From positions 2,418,001 through 2,482,000 of the forward strand of contig NZ_CP060496.1 in the NCBI RefSeq assembly GCF_014400405.1: a DNA stretch of 64,000 bases, in the 5' to 3' direction. The stretch's first letter is position 1. The number at the start of each line of letters is the position of its first letter. This document shows positions 50,442-60,393 of the stretch, one piece after another. Under the pieces are notes generated by a model. It was not told where the DNA came from and did not search any database. It saw only the letters and a list, made by a program, of their open reading frames with translations. This DNA is from Brachybacterium sp. Z12 (GTDB lineage Bacteria; Actinomycetota; Actinomycetes; Actinomycetales; Dermabacteraceae). The position numbers and the translations under genes were made by a program.

Positions 50442-53400
50442 TGGGTGCAGGGCCGCGGGGAGGAGATCTCGAAGGGGCGCGTCTGGCGGCGCCACCGGAA
50501 TCCCTGCCCGGAGCGGGCATCGAGCAGCTCCCAGGTCTTCCCATCGTCCGAGCCCTCGAGCCGCCAGGCGAGCGGATCCCCCCCGCCTGCGCGGAGGAGG
50601 TCAGGGTGAGGAAGCGTGCCTGCTGCGGCTCGCCCAGCTCAGGCAGCTTGATCACCGCGCTCGCGGCCGCGAACTCCCGCTCGGTGCGGGAGTCGTCATC
50701 CAGCAGCGGATCCGACGGATCGGCGCCGAACAGGTCCCGCAGCGGCTGCGGCCGCTCCCCCGGTGCGCTCAGCGACGGCGGGATCTCGCCCCAGCCCTCC
50801 GGCTCCGCCGCCAGGCGCAGATGCAGCCGGCCCCGCAGCTCCGCGTGGTCGATCCAGGAGGCGCGGTGCTCGCGCCCGTCGACGGTCATCCCGGTGATGC
50901 AGACGTCCTGCGGATCCGCGGCCTCGGTGGTGATCGCGAAAGGCTCCCCTCCCAGGGGGTGGACGGTCGCGCGGGGGAACAGCGGAGCCACCAGGTGGTA
51001 GCGGCCGGTCCCGAGCTGGAGCGGGTACAGGCCCAGCGCCGTCAGCAGCCACCAGGCGCTCATCTCGCCGTTGTCCTCGTCCCCGGGTAGCCCTGGCCGA
51101 TCTGCTCGCCCACGAACAGCCGGCGATGCACCTCCCGCACGATGCGGGAGGCCTCCTCGGGCAGGCCGACGTGATGGAAGAGGAAGGGGATGTGGTGCGA
51201 GGGCTGGTTGGACATCCCGAACTGCCCCATCCGCACCGCCCGGGCCTCGACCATCTCGTGGATGACCCGGTCGTAGCTGCCCGGGCGGTCGGCCCGTTCA
51301 GGGGTGTCGAAGAATTCCTCGAGCCGGCCGTGCAGCATCTCCCGGCCGCCGTACAGGGAGGCGAGCCCTTCGCCGTCGTGCGGGACGTGGAAGGCGAAGT
51401 TCCAGCCGTCGGTCTCGGTGTAGTCCCCGCCCCAGGTGCGCGGGTCGTACTCCTGGGGGCTCTGCGCGAAAGCGCCGTCGGCTCGGCGGCCCTGGAAGAA
51501 CTCGACTGCGGGATCGAACAGCAGCGTGTAGTTCAGGCTCCGTGCCCGCAGATAGTGCGCCTCCTCGCGCAGCTGCGCCGCGTGCTGCTCCTCGCCCTCG
51601 TCCGAGGCGCGGCGCGCGAGCAGCTCGGCCTGGGCGGCGAGTCCCGCATCGTTGATGTGCGCCTCGAGCGCCCAGGAGACGGATTCCTCGGTATCGATGT
51701 CCACGTAGCCGGTGAACACTGCCCGTTCGTTGCCCTTGCGGCCGACTTCCGGGAAGGGCGGGGCGACGGTCGCATTGCGCAGCCCGGATTCGTAGGCGCT
51801 CAGCGGATCGGGCAGGGGAACGCCCTTGACCTGGAGATCGGCGAAGGCGATGTCGCTGCTGGTGCCGGTCATGCAGTCCGCGTAGCCGGGCGCGGACCAG
51901 CGGGCGATCCAGCCTCCTTCGCGGAACTGCTGGACGAAACCGTCCGCGAGCTCGGCCGCGAGCTGCGGGTACAGCAGCGCATAGGCGGGCCAGCAGGTGC
52001 GGTAGGTGTCCCAGAATCCGTGGTTGACGTAGACCTTGCCCGGCAGGACCTGGGCATTGGTGCGGGTCGCCGTGGCATTGCCCTTGGCCGGGAGCACCGG
52101 GCTGGCGTGGACGGGTTCCGGGCGATCGGCGGTGCCTGCGTTCTCCCACTGCGAGGTGGGGTAGAGGTTCAGCCGGTAGAGGTTGCCGTACAGGGTGCGG
52201 CGCTGTGCCGGGGTGGCATCCGGTGCATCGATCACCTGCAGGCGCTCGGCCCAGGCGGCGTGTGCGGCGGCGCGGATCTCCTCGAAGGAGCGCTCGGCGA
52301 GCTCCTGGGCGAAGGTGCGCCGGCTCTGCTCGACCCCGAGATAGCTGGTGGCCAGGCGCACCGTGATCCGGCGTGTGCCAGGGGCGAAGGTCAGCACGCT
52401 GCCCGTGCTCTCTCCCCGGGCATGCTCCACGGAGATGGGGGCGGGATCCACCTGTCCCAGGACGTACATGCGGGTGGCGCCCTCGGTGCGGGAATGGCCC
52501 TGCGTGGGTGAGGAATCGACCCAGGCGTGCACCCGGCCGTCGAAGACGGAGCCTGCCGCATCGATCCGGGAGTGCTCGTCGATCCCCTCGAGCAGCAGAT
52601 GCGGGCTCTCGTCCTGGGCGGGGAGCTCGATCTCGCAGATCGCGCCGTGGCCCGTCGGGGCCAGGCGCAGCGTGATGTCACCGTCCATGGTGACCTCGTA
52701 CAGGTCCGGCCGCGCGCTCTCCTGAGCGTGGTCGAACGCTCGCGCGCGTGCCGCCGGCCCCGCATCGGGCGACGACCCGAGCAGGGGCATCATCATGAGC
52801 TGGTGGCGGTCCCCCATCCAGGGGCTGGGCTGGTGGGACAGCGCCATGCCCTCGAGCCGAGGCCGGTTGTCCGGCCCGTTGCCACGGTGGTATTCGTACA
52901 CCCAGCGCCGGGTGCGGGCATCGGTCGCCGGGGTGAAGAGTGCGAAGCCGTTGGGCAGCGCCGTCAGCGGCAGCGTGTTCCCGCGGGAGAAGTCGCCGGA
53001 GGCGTGGCTCCCCCGCCGCGTGTCCACCCAGGCCACCGGGTCCTCGAGCGGCGGATCCGCGGGAAGGGGCCCCAGGTACGGACCATCGATCCAGCCGAAG
53101 AGCGGTTCCTCATCGTCCCGCGCCCGCTCGGTCGGGCCGTCGGCCTCTTCGAGGAGGTCGGCCTCAGGGTCCACGGGGGCGTCCAGGACCAGCAGCACTT
53201 CGGTGATGGTGCGGCCGGCGAGGTCGGAGAGGTCCACCTGCACGTCGTTCCACTGGTCCGCGTAGAGGATCTTCCCCTCGCCGAGGCCGCACGCGGTGGC
53301 CTCGGTGCCGTACTGGTCACGGGGCGCTGCATCGGAGAGCAGGCTGCCATCATCGAGCTCGAGGTCGACCGCCACATGGGTCGCGCCCCAGCTCTGTGCC

Positions 53401-53612
53401 GCATCCAGTGCCGGGTGGACGAACCAGCGCAGCACGTCTCCGGGCGCGATGGTGCGGCCGTGCAGCTGCTCGAGACCGTGGATCACCGGTGCCGCTGCTG
53501 CTGTGCGCTCGCCGGCGTGCCCGGCGTACCGCAGCGCAGAGGGTGCGAGAAGACCGGCGCCGTCCTTGCTGGTCGGCGATCCCACGGGGCCCTGGTCTGC
53601 GGTGACGATCAT
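50375..53612 (-). CDS. GH92 family alpha-mannosidase (two frameshifts in this read)
   Basis: About 1079 residues. An N-terminal beta domain (about 1-240, with GRTIAPGDVLRWFVHP) precedes the GH92 (alpha/alpha)6 catalytic domain: WVDTRRGSHASGDFSRGNTLP, YVNHGFWDTYRTCWPAYALLYP, NQPSHHIPFLFHHVG and, once a missing G near 51092 is restored, GYPGDEDNGEMSAWWLL with the catalytic acidic residues. A second missing G near 50580 precedes a C-terminal F5/8 C-like unit ending LRLAEIELLS. GH92 enzymes are calcium-dependent exo-mannosidases. No signal peptide is seen at ATG 53612, so it may act inside the cell. Confidence 0.92.
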
Positions 53613-53619
53613 GCGCGCC

Positions 53620-53625
53620 AGGCTA
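53620..53625 (-). promoter_or_regulatory. -10 box close to the GH92 start
   Basis: TAGCCT on the minus strand, seven bases, then the ATG at 53612. No Shine-Dalgarno sequence. Fits a leaderless mRNA. Confidence 0.4.
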
Positions 53626-53739
53626 TCGACTGACGGTCCCCGTCGCGGCGAGGCGTGCCCGAGGGGAGTCCTCCCCATCGCGGGCTCCGTACGAGTGCGG
53701 GATACTCCTCACAGACGTCCTACCAGCCCGGGAGAAGCC

Positions 53740-54240
53740 ATGATCTACGCACAGTCGCCGCAGGGGCGCCCGATGCCCGCGCCTTCCGGTCGGCCCAAGC
53801 GGCCGATGTGGCACTGGCTGCTCGTCGCCGGTGTGGCCGCCCTCGGTCTGCTGGTCATAGGGATCTTCGCAGTCGTCATCGCGTTCCAGGTGCTGACCCG
53901 GGGCAATCCGCAGACGACGCTCGAGGACTTCTACTCGGCGCTCGGGACCACGGACTGCGAGCTCTTCATGGACTCCACCACCGAGGGCTACCGCGAGGCG
54001 ACCGGCCTGACCAGCTGCTCGATCTTCGAGGAGGAACTGGGGCACTTCTCCTCCGTGGACTACGAGGTCGACGAGCGCATCAACCGCCAGGGCTACGCGA
54101 TCTTCGAGGTCACCGAGTCGTACTCCTCGGCGGGCGAGGACGTCGAGGTCAAGCTCCGCTACTACGTGCGGCGCATCGATGGGCAGTGGGACCTGGACGG
54201 CATCGAGGTCATCGAACCGGGCGCCGAGCCGATCACCTGA
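53740..54240 (+). CDS. single-pass membrane protein with extracellular SnoaL/DUF4878-like domain
   Basis: 166 residues. A proline-rich N-terminus, one membrane helix (about 24-48, WLLVAGVAALGLLVIGIFAVVIAF), then an extracellular alpha+beta domain TLEDFYSALGTTDCELFMDSTT...YYVRRIDGQWDLDGIEVI, the pattern of lumazine-binding/SnoaL-like (DUF4878) domains; that assignment is tentative. Cysteines near residues 73 and 92 could form a disulfide. ATG 53740 after GGGAGAAGCC. Its 3' end overlaps the converging tdk end by 8 bp. Confidence 0.75.
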   Translation: MIYAQSPQGRPMPAPSGRPKRPMWHWLLVAGVAALGLLVIGIFAVVIAFQVLTRGNPQTTLEDFYSALGTTDCELFMDSTTEGYREATGLTSCSIFEEELGHFSSVDYEVDERINRQGYAIFEVTESYSSAGEDVEVKLRYYVRRIDGQWDLDGIEVIEPGAEPIT

Positions 54241-54823
54241 GGCCCGCGACCCGCTCCCGCCGGTGGGTGCGGCACCGCGCCTGGTACGACTCGCTGCCGC
54301 CGATCTGCGCGGCCGTCGCCGTGAGCGGATCCGAGGCGTCCTCGAAGAGCCGGATATGGAAGGCGGCGTCGGCACCGCAGACGGTGCACACCGCCGTCAG
54401 CTTCACGACCTCCTCCGCCATCGCCATCAGGGTCGGTACGGGTTCGAAGGGCCCGCCGTCGTAGGTGATGCACAGTCCGGCGACCTCGACCCGGATCCCC
54501 GCCTCAAGCAGCTGCTGGATCACCGGCACGATCGCCGGGCCGAAGAACTGGGCCTCATCGATCGCGATCAGATCGGGTGGATCCTCGAGGGTCAGCGCGA
54601 GCAGCTCCTCCGCATCCTCGAGCATGCGTGCGGAGGTGCTGCGCCCGGTGTGGGTGCTCAGTCGCCGCCCACCGCCGCCGCGTTCGTCGAGCCGGTGCCC
54701 GGTGACCTCTGCCCGCAGTCCCGCCAGCCGGGCCCGTCGGACCCTCCTGAGGAGCTCCTCGGTCTTGCCGGCGAACATCGGGCCAGCGATCACGTGCAGT
54801 CGTCCTGCCTCCATGGGGCGCAT
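54233..54823 (-). CDS. tdk: thymidine kinase
   Basis: 196 residues, class II (TK1-like) enzyme that phosphorylates thymidine for salvage. P-loop HVIAGPMFAGKTEELL, Walker B DLIAIDEAQFF, lasso zinc cysteines in VCTVCGADAAF and CRTH, thymidine-binding GGSESYQARC. I choose ATG 54823 over 54814 because TACGCT ends six bases before it, as in other leaderless genes here. Divergent from the uracil glycosylase gene, 59 bp apart. Confidence 0.94.
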   Translation of the reverse strand: MRPMEAGRLHVIAGPMFAGKTEELLRRVRRARLAGLRAEVTGHRLDERGGGGRRLSTHTGRSTSARMLEDAEELLALTLEDPPDLIAIDEAQFFGPAIVPVIQQLLEAGIRVEVAGLCITYDGGPFEPVPTLMAMAEEVVKLTAVCTVCGADAAFHIRLFEDASDPLTATAAQIGGSESYQARCRTHRRERVAGLR

Positions 54824-54829
54824 GGCATG

Positions 54830-54876
54830 AGCGTACGTGCGCCGCGGTCTCTGCGCCTGGCTGCTCGAAGTACAGT
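54830..54876. promoter_or_regulatory. divergent leaderless promoters of tdk and the uracil glycosylase
   Basis: TACGCT (54830-54835, minus strand) lies six bases before the tdk ATG; TACAGT (54871-54876, plus strand) lies six bases before ATG 54883. Neither gene has a ribosome-binding site. Confidence 0.5.
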
Positions 54877-54882
54877 GCCCGG

Positions 54883-55533
54883 ATGAGCACACGGCGCCCC
54901 TCTCCCCTGGCCGGCCGGAAGCCCACCAAGCAGGACCTGGCCGCCTTCGCCACAGCGGATCCCGACTCGATCGACGACGTGCTGCCGGACAGCGCGCACA
55001 GCGACCCGCTGCGCCTGCTGATCGTCGGCATCAACCCCGGCCTGTGGACCGCGGCGGTCAACGCGCCTTTCGCGCGCCCCGGCAACCGGTTCTGGCCCTC
55101 GCTGCACCGGGCGGGGCTCACCTCGAGGTTGGTCGACGCCTCCCGCGGCCTGGATCCGGAGGACGAGCAGGATCTCCTCCGCCGTGGCATCGGCATCACG
55201 AACCTGATCGGCCGCGCCACGGTCCGCGCGGATGAGCTGGGGCGGGAGGAGCTGCAGCGCTCCGGTGCGCACCTGATCGAGCGGCTGGAGCAGCTGCGCC
55301 CGCGCACTGTCGCGATCGCCGGGATCACCGCGTTCCGGGCCGCGTACGCCCTGCCCAAGGCACGGCTCGGCCTCCAGGACCCGGCGACGATCGAGGGCTG
55401 GCCCGCCCGCACCACGCTATGGGTGGTGCCGCAGCCGAGCGGGCTGAACGCCCACGCCTCGGTGCCGTCCCTCGCCGAGAACTGGCGCGAGGTCGCCCGC
55501 AGCGCGGGTCTCGAGCACACCAGCTCGGACTGA
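54883..55533 (+). CDS. mug: mismatch-specific uracil/thymine DNA glycosylase
   Basis: 216 residues, uracil-DNA glycosylase superfamily family 2. Motif 1 LLIVGINPGLWTAAV and motif 2 VVPQPSGLNAHASVPSLAENW are present, and GNRFWPSLHRAGL is the usual DNA/base pocket. It removes uracil or thymine opposite guanine. The basic N-terminal tail (about 25 residues) is longer than in E. coli Mug. Confidence 0.92.
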   Translation: MSTRRPSPLAGRKPTKQDLAAFATADPDSIDDVLPDSAHSDPLRLLIVGINPGLWTAAVNAPFARPGNRFWPSLHRAGLTSRLVDASRGLDPEDEQDLLRRGIGITNLIGRATVRADELGREELQRSGAHLIERLEQLRPRTVAIAGITAFRAAYALPKARLGLQDPATIEGWPARTTLWVVPQPSGLNAHASVPSLAENWREVARSAGLEHTSSD

Positions 55534-55575
55534 TCCGCGTCTCCTCGTGAGCGACGGGCGCCGGCCGCCTCACCC

Positions 55576-55600
55576 GGGCGCCGGGGCTCCGCCCCCGCCC
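55576..55600. terminator. hairpin between converging mug and DszC-like genes
   Basis: GGGCG (55576-55580) pairs with CGCCC (55596-55600) and GGGGC (55583-55587) with GCCCC (55591-55595); two C's bulge on the left arm and the loop is TCC. Confidence 0.5.
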
Positions 55601-56844
55601 TCAGACGGCCGGGCCCGCCGGCGTCGGAGCCTGCTTCTGTGAGGAGGACTCCCCGTGGACCAGAAGTACAGCAGCCCCGTCCCGTTCAGCAGCCGATCCC
55701 CGATGGCACGCTCCTGGTAGATCACCGGATTGTGGGAGGACAGGGTGCGGGCATTGCGCCAGTGCCGGTCCAGCGCCCGGCCGCGCGAGGTGGCGGAGGC
55801 GCCGCCCACCTCGAACAGCTCAGTGGTGACCTCCAGGACCCCGGCGACCGCGGTGATCTGGGCCTGCACCGTGCGCAGCTCAGCGGCGTCGGCCAGCTCC
55901 CCCACCCCTTCGGCGCCGCGGGCGGCTTGCGCCTCGGCGAGCGCCCGGGCCGCAGCGAGCACCGAGTCCTCGGCAGCGGCGACGGTGGCTGCCAGGCGCC
56001 CGATCACCTGCTGGACGAGCGGGTCCTCGGCGGCGGTGGCGCCGACGCCCTGGGAGTACACCCGGGTGCGGCTGCGCACGAAGTCGATGCCGTCGCGCAG
56101 CGCCGCCCGGCCCACGCCCACCAAGGAGGCCAGCAGCACCAGCTGCAGGAAGGAGGTCTTCGCGGTCACGGCTCCGTCGCCGCCCTCGAGCAGCGTCACC
56201 CGCTCAGCGGGGACGGGCACGTCCTCGAGCACGGTGGTGCCGCTGCCGGTGAGGGTCTGCCCGAAGCCGTCCCAGTCATCGCGCACGTCCACCCCGGCGT
56301 CGTGGCGGCCGACGGTGACGCGGGCGCGGCGTCCCTCCGGTGTCACGGCGGAGACGAGGATCCAGTCGGCGAAGAGGGAGCCGGTCGAGTAATGCTTGAT
56401 CCCCGAGATCCGGAATCCGTCGCCGTCCGGTCGCACGGTCGTGGCGAGGTCTCCCACGGTCGCGGAGCTGCGCTCGTGGCTCGCGTTGCCGAAGATCTCT
56501 CCTGCCGCGATGCGGGCGAACCAGGGCGCGGGATCGCCCTGTTCGGTGCCGTGCAGGAGATCATCGACGACGGCGAAGTGAGCACGCAGCAGCTGCGGCA
56601 GGTTCGAGTCCGCCTCTCCGAGGTCGATCAGCAGACGCATCAGCGTCTCGACGTCGGCGCCTGCTCCCCCGTGCTCGTGGGGGACGGTGATCGCGGTGAA
56701 GCCCGCTGCGGCGAGCGCCCTCACCTCCTCGTGCGGGAGGCGGCGCTGCCTGTCGCGGTCCGCGGAGCCGGCGGCGATCTCCTGCAGGAGCGGGGCGAAA
56801 CGCTCCCGCAGGTCGCCGGGTGTGGGAGGGGCGGTGACGGTCAT
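55601..56844 (-). CDS. DszC/SfnC-like flavin-dependent monooxygenase of the acyl-CoA dehydrogenase fold (frameshifted in this read)
   Basis: About 414 residues. The fold is seen in AITVPHEHGGAGADVETLMRLL, GNASHERSSATVGDLATTVRP, GFRISGIKHYSTGSLFADWILV and the C-terminal RHWRNARTLSSHNPVIYQERAIGD, where the motif HNP...R of DszC-type oxidases stands in place of an acyl-CoA catalytic base. One G missing near 55655 moves the stop from 55601 to 55570 in the raw frame; corrected, the end is TGESSSQKQAPTPAGPAV. ATG 56844 overlaps the ABC ATPase stop, so it is co-translated with the transporter. Confidence 0.88.
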
Positions 56845-58459
56845 GCGATCTCCTCGAGGTGGGGACGGGGCAGTGCGGCGATGAGCTGCCTGGTGTATGG
56901 ATGCCGCGGTGCGTGGAGCACCTCGTCGGCGGTCCCCGATTCGACGACATGGCCGCCCTGCATCACCAGGACGCGGTCGCTGAGGTGGTGGATCACGCCG
57001 AGGTCATGGGAGATGAACAGATAAGCGGCGCCCAGGGCGTTCTGCAGGTCCTGGAGCAGGTCGAGGACCTGCGCCTGGACGGAGACGTCGAGCGCTGAGA
57101 CGGGCTCATCGAGCACCAGGACGTCCGGTGCGGAGGCGAGGGCGCGGGCGATCGCGACCCGTTGCCGCTGGCCTCCCGAGAGGGTGAGCGGGTGCCGATG
57201 GGCGTGCCCGCCGTCGAGTCCCACCCAGGTCAGCAGCTCCTCGACGCGAGCGGTCCGCTCAGCGGGAGTCAGCTGGGCGGGAAGTGCGTCGGCGAGGGTG
57301 CGGCCCACCTCCCAACGGGGGTCGAAGGAGCCCAGCGGGTCCTGGTGCACCACGCCGATGCGGCGTCGATGCGGTCGTCGGTGTCGTTCGGCCAGGTCGG
57401 ACCAGGGCTGCTCATCCAGCAGCACCCGTCCGCTGCTCGGCGGGGTCAGTGCGAGCGCCATCCGGGCGACGGTCGACTTGCCGGAGCCGGACTCGCCCAC
57501 GATGCCGAGGGTCTCCCCGGGGTGCAGTGCGAAGGAGACGTCGTCGACCACGGTGCGCTCTCGCCGGTCGGGGCCGCGATAGCGCTTGGTGACGTGCTCG
57601 AGGCGCAGCACAGGCTGGTCCGTGTCCCGATGCTCGCGCGTGAGCTGCGGCAGGGGCTGCGGCGGGGACGGGGAGAGGCGGCTGCCGCGGGAGCGGGCCG
57701 AGGGGACGGCGTCGATGAGCCGTCGCGTGTACGGATCGCGGGGACGTGAGAGGACCTCGTGGGTGGGCCCCTGTTCGACGACCCGGCCGTCCTGCATCAC
57801 CACCACGTGGTCCGCGAGCCGCTCGACCACGGCGAGATCGTGGCTGATCAGCAGCAGCGACCGGCCGGTGCCGAGGCTCTGCTCGAGGAGGTCGAGTATC
57901 TGGGCCTGGACGGTGACGTCGAGGGCAGTGGTCGGCTCATCGGCGATGAGGATCCGGGGTCCAGCGCGAGAGCCGCGGCGATCAGCGCCCGCTGGCGCAG
58001 ACCGCCTGAGAGTTCGCCGGAGCGCTGGCGGGCGCGCAGCCGGGGTTCGGGAACACCGGCGGAGTGCAGCAGCTCGTGGACCCTCTGCTCGCGCTGGGAG
58101 CGGGGCACTCCGTGCAGCCGCAGCGGCTCGGCGATCTCGGCGCCGACTGGGCGCAGCGGGTCCAGGGAGACCAGCGCGTCCTGGAGCACGTAGCCGACCT
58201 CGGCGCCCCGGAGCCGGCGCAGCCGGGCCTCGGGGGCGGTGAGGAGGTCCGTGTCGCCGATGGCGAGGGTCTCGGCAGTGACCGTCGCACCGGGTCCGTT
58301 CAGTCCGAGCAGGCTGCGGGCGGTGACGGATTTGCCGGAGCCGGACTCGCCCACGATCCCCACGCAGCTGCCGGCGCGCAGCTCGAAGGAGATGCCGTGG
58401 ACGACCGGGGTGCTGTCGAAGGAGACGCGGAGGTCCTCGACGCGGATCAGCGGGTTCAT
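56841..58459 (-). CDS. ABC transporter ATP-binding protein, two fused nucleotide-binding domains (frameshifted in this read)
   Basis: About 539 residues; OppD- and OppF-like domains in one chain. Domain 1: GIVGESGSGKSVTARSLLG, GELSGGLRQRALIAAALA, and (corrected for a missing C near 57960) PRILIADEPTTALDVTVQAQ. Domain 2 from about residue 280: GIVGESGSGKSTVARMAL, TLSGGQRQRVAIARALA, VLVLDEPVSALDVSVQAQ. It powers the two permeases upstream. Fused DF ATPases are common for actinobacterial peptide/nickel-class importers. Confidence 0.93.
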
Positions 58460-59343
58460 CGGGTGACTCCGGAATCGCTCGCGCGCTGCAGATGACGACC
58501 GATCACGGTGAGCGACAGGGTGAACAGGACGATGGTGATGCCGGGGAAGAAGTCCATCCACCAGGCCTGCTGGATGTAGTTGCGGCCCGCGTTGAGCATC
58601 GCGCCCCACTCCGCGGTGGGCGGCTGCACTCCCATCCCCAGGAAGCCGAGGGCCGCCGCCCAGACGATCGCCTGGCCGATGCCGAGGGTGATCAGCACGG
58701 TGAGCGGGCGGAAGGCGTTGGGCAGGATCGTGCGCAGCAGGATCCGCCGCGGCGGATGCCCGAGGGCACGTGCCGCCTCCACATAGCCTGCCTGGCGCAC
58801 GGCGAGCACCTGGGCTCGCACCATCCGCGCGTAACCGGGCATGGTGGCGATCCCGACGGCGACCATCTGGGTGAGGGCGCTGTTCCCGTACACGGCGATG
58901 AGGATGAGCGCCAGCAGGATGCCGGGGAAGGCGTACAGCACCTCGATCACGCGGGTGACCGCGCCGTCTGCCCAGCGGCCGCCGAGCCCGCCGGTCAGCC
59001 CCAGCAGCAGCGCTCCGAGCAGGCCCAGAGCCGTGGCGCCGAGGCCGATGAGCAGGGACTGCCCGGCCCCGTGGATGACGCGGCTGTAGACGTCCCGCCC
59101 GGACTGATCGGTGCCGAAGGGGTGTGCGGCGCTCGGAGCTTCGAAGCTCTCCGAGAGGTTGATCTCGAGCGGGTCGTGGGTGGCCAGCAGGCCCGGCAGC
59201 ACGGCGGCGAGCACGACCAGTGCGACCACGCCGACGGCGAGCCAGAGCCCGACCCCTCGGGGCGCGCGGCGGCGCCGGGCTGTCGGTGCGGGCGGGGCGG
59301 TTTCGAGGACGGGGGCTTCGGCGGCGGGAGCGAGAGTGGTCAT
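58456..59343 (-). CDS. ABC transporter permease (OppC/NikC type)
   Basis: 295 residues. A proline/alanine cytoplasmic N-terminus, first membrane helix near 33-53, the OppC N-terminal domain with HPFGTDQSGRDVYSRVI, and the EAA coupling loop YVEAARALGHPPRRILLRTILPN. Six helices in all. ATG 59343 overlaps the other permease stop, and its own stop overlaps the ATPase start. Confidence 0.94.
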   Translation of the reverse strand: MTTLAPAAEAPVLETAPPAPTARRRRAPRGVGLWLAVGVVALVVLAAVLPGLLATHDPLEINLSESFEAPSAAHPFGTDQSGRDVYSRVIHGAGQSLLIGLGATALGLLGALLLGLTGGLGGRWADGAVTRVIEVLYAFPGILLALILIAVYGNSALTQMVAVGIATMPGYARMVRAQVLAVRQAGYVEAARALGHPPRRILLRTILPNAFRPLTVLITLGIGQAIVWAAALGFLGMGVQPPTAEWGAMLNAGRNYIQQAWWMDFFPGITIVLFTLSLTVIGRHLQRASDSGVTR

Positions 59344-60392
59344 GGGGTGTGTCCGATCGAGGAGCGCAGCCGCGGGTCGACGGCTGCGGCGGCGAAGTCG
59401 GTGAGGAGGTTGGCGAGCACATACACGAGGGCCACCACGAAGGTCACCCCGATCACCAGCGGCAGGTCCTGGGTGGTGACGGCGGAGACCAGGAGCTGCC
59501 CGATCCCCTGCCGGGAGAAGATCACCTCGACCACGACGGCTCCCGAGATGAGCGATCCCAGGCCCCATCCGGACAGCGCGATGCCGGGCAGGGCGGCGTG
59601 ACGCAGGACGTGGCGCAGTCGCACGTCGTGCCAGGAAGCGCCGCGCGCACGGGCGGAGAGCACGAAGGGCTGGCGCAGGGCGGCATCGAACTCGTCCCGG
59701 GTCACCTGGGCGAGGAATCCGCCCAGCGGCAGGCCGAGCGTCAGGGCGGGCAGCACCATCCCGGCGGGCCCGCCGTCCACCACCGGCAGCCAGCGGAGCG
59801 TGACCGCGAAGACCACCAGCAGCACCACGCCGAGCCAGAAGTGCGGGAGCGCGGCGAGGAGCACCTCGATGCCGGAGCCGATCCGTCCCACGAGGCCGCG
59901 CCTGCCGGCGGTGGCCAGGGTGAGCGTCAGGGCGACGGCCCAGGCCACGGCGAGCGCGGCACCGGTCAGCTGCAGGGTGGGGATGATCTGCTCCCCGATG
60001 ACCGCGACCACGGGTTCCTTCATCGTGTAGGACTCACCGAGGTCGAGCATCGCCAGGGCGCCGAGGAAGCTCAGGTACTGCGCGAGCAGCGGTCGGTCGA
60101 AGCCGTACTGCGCGCGCACCGCCTCGACCGTCTCCGGGGGCGGGTTCGCGGAGGCCCCGCCGAGGATGGCGAGCGCCGGGTCGCCGGGCACCATCTGCTG
60201 GAGCAGGAACACGATGGAGGCCACGGCCCACAGCAGCAGCAGGGCGGATCCCAGCTGGGCTGTCCCGCGCAGGGCCAGGAGACGCAGACGCGTCCGGGCC
60301 GAGGCAGGCGAGTCCGGTACCGGGGCGGCTGCGGCGGGGACGGGGACGGGGACGGTGGATGCGGGCGCTGCGGGTGCTGCGGTGGATGTCAT
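59340..60392 (-). CDS. ABC transporter permease (OppB/NikB type)
   Basis: 350 residues with an unusually long Ala/Pro-rich N-terminus (about 40 residues) ahead of helix 1. LLQQMVPGDPALAILGG and YGFDRPLLAQYLSFLGALAMLDLGES are typical of the OppB N-terminal domain; the EAA loop is VLSARARGASWHDVRLRHVLRHAALP. ATG 60392 lies one base after the binding-protein stop. Confidence 0.93.
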   Translation of the reverse strand: MTSTAAPAAPASTVPVPVPAAAAPVPDSPASARTRLRLLALRGTAQLGSALLLLWAVASIVFLLQQMVPGDPALAILGGASANPPPETVEAVRAQYGFDRPLLAQYLSFLGALAMLDLGESYTMKEPVVAVIGEQIIPTLQLTGAALAVAWAVALTLTLATAGRRGLVGRIGSGIEVLLAALPHFWLGVVLLVVFAVTLRWLPVVDGGPAGMVLPALTLGLPLGGFLAQVTRDEFDAALRQPFVLSARARGASWHDVRLRHVLRHAALPGIALSGWGLGSLISGAVVVEVIFSRQGIGQLLVSAVTTQDLPLVIGVTFVVALVYVLANLLTDFAAAAVDPRLRSSIGHTP

Positions 60393-60393
60393 C

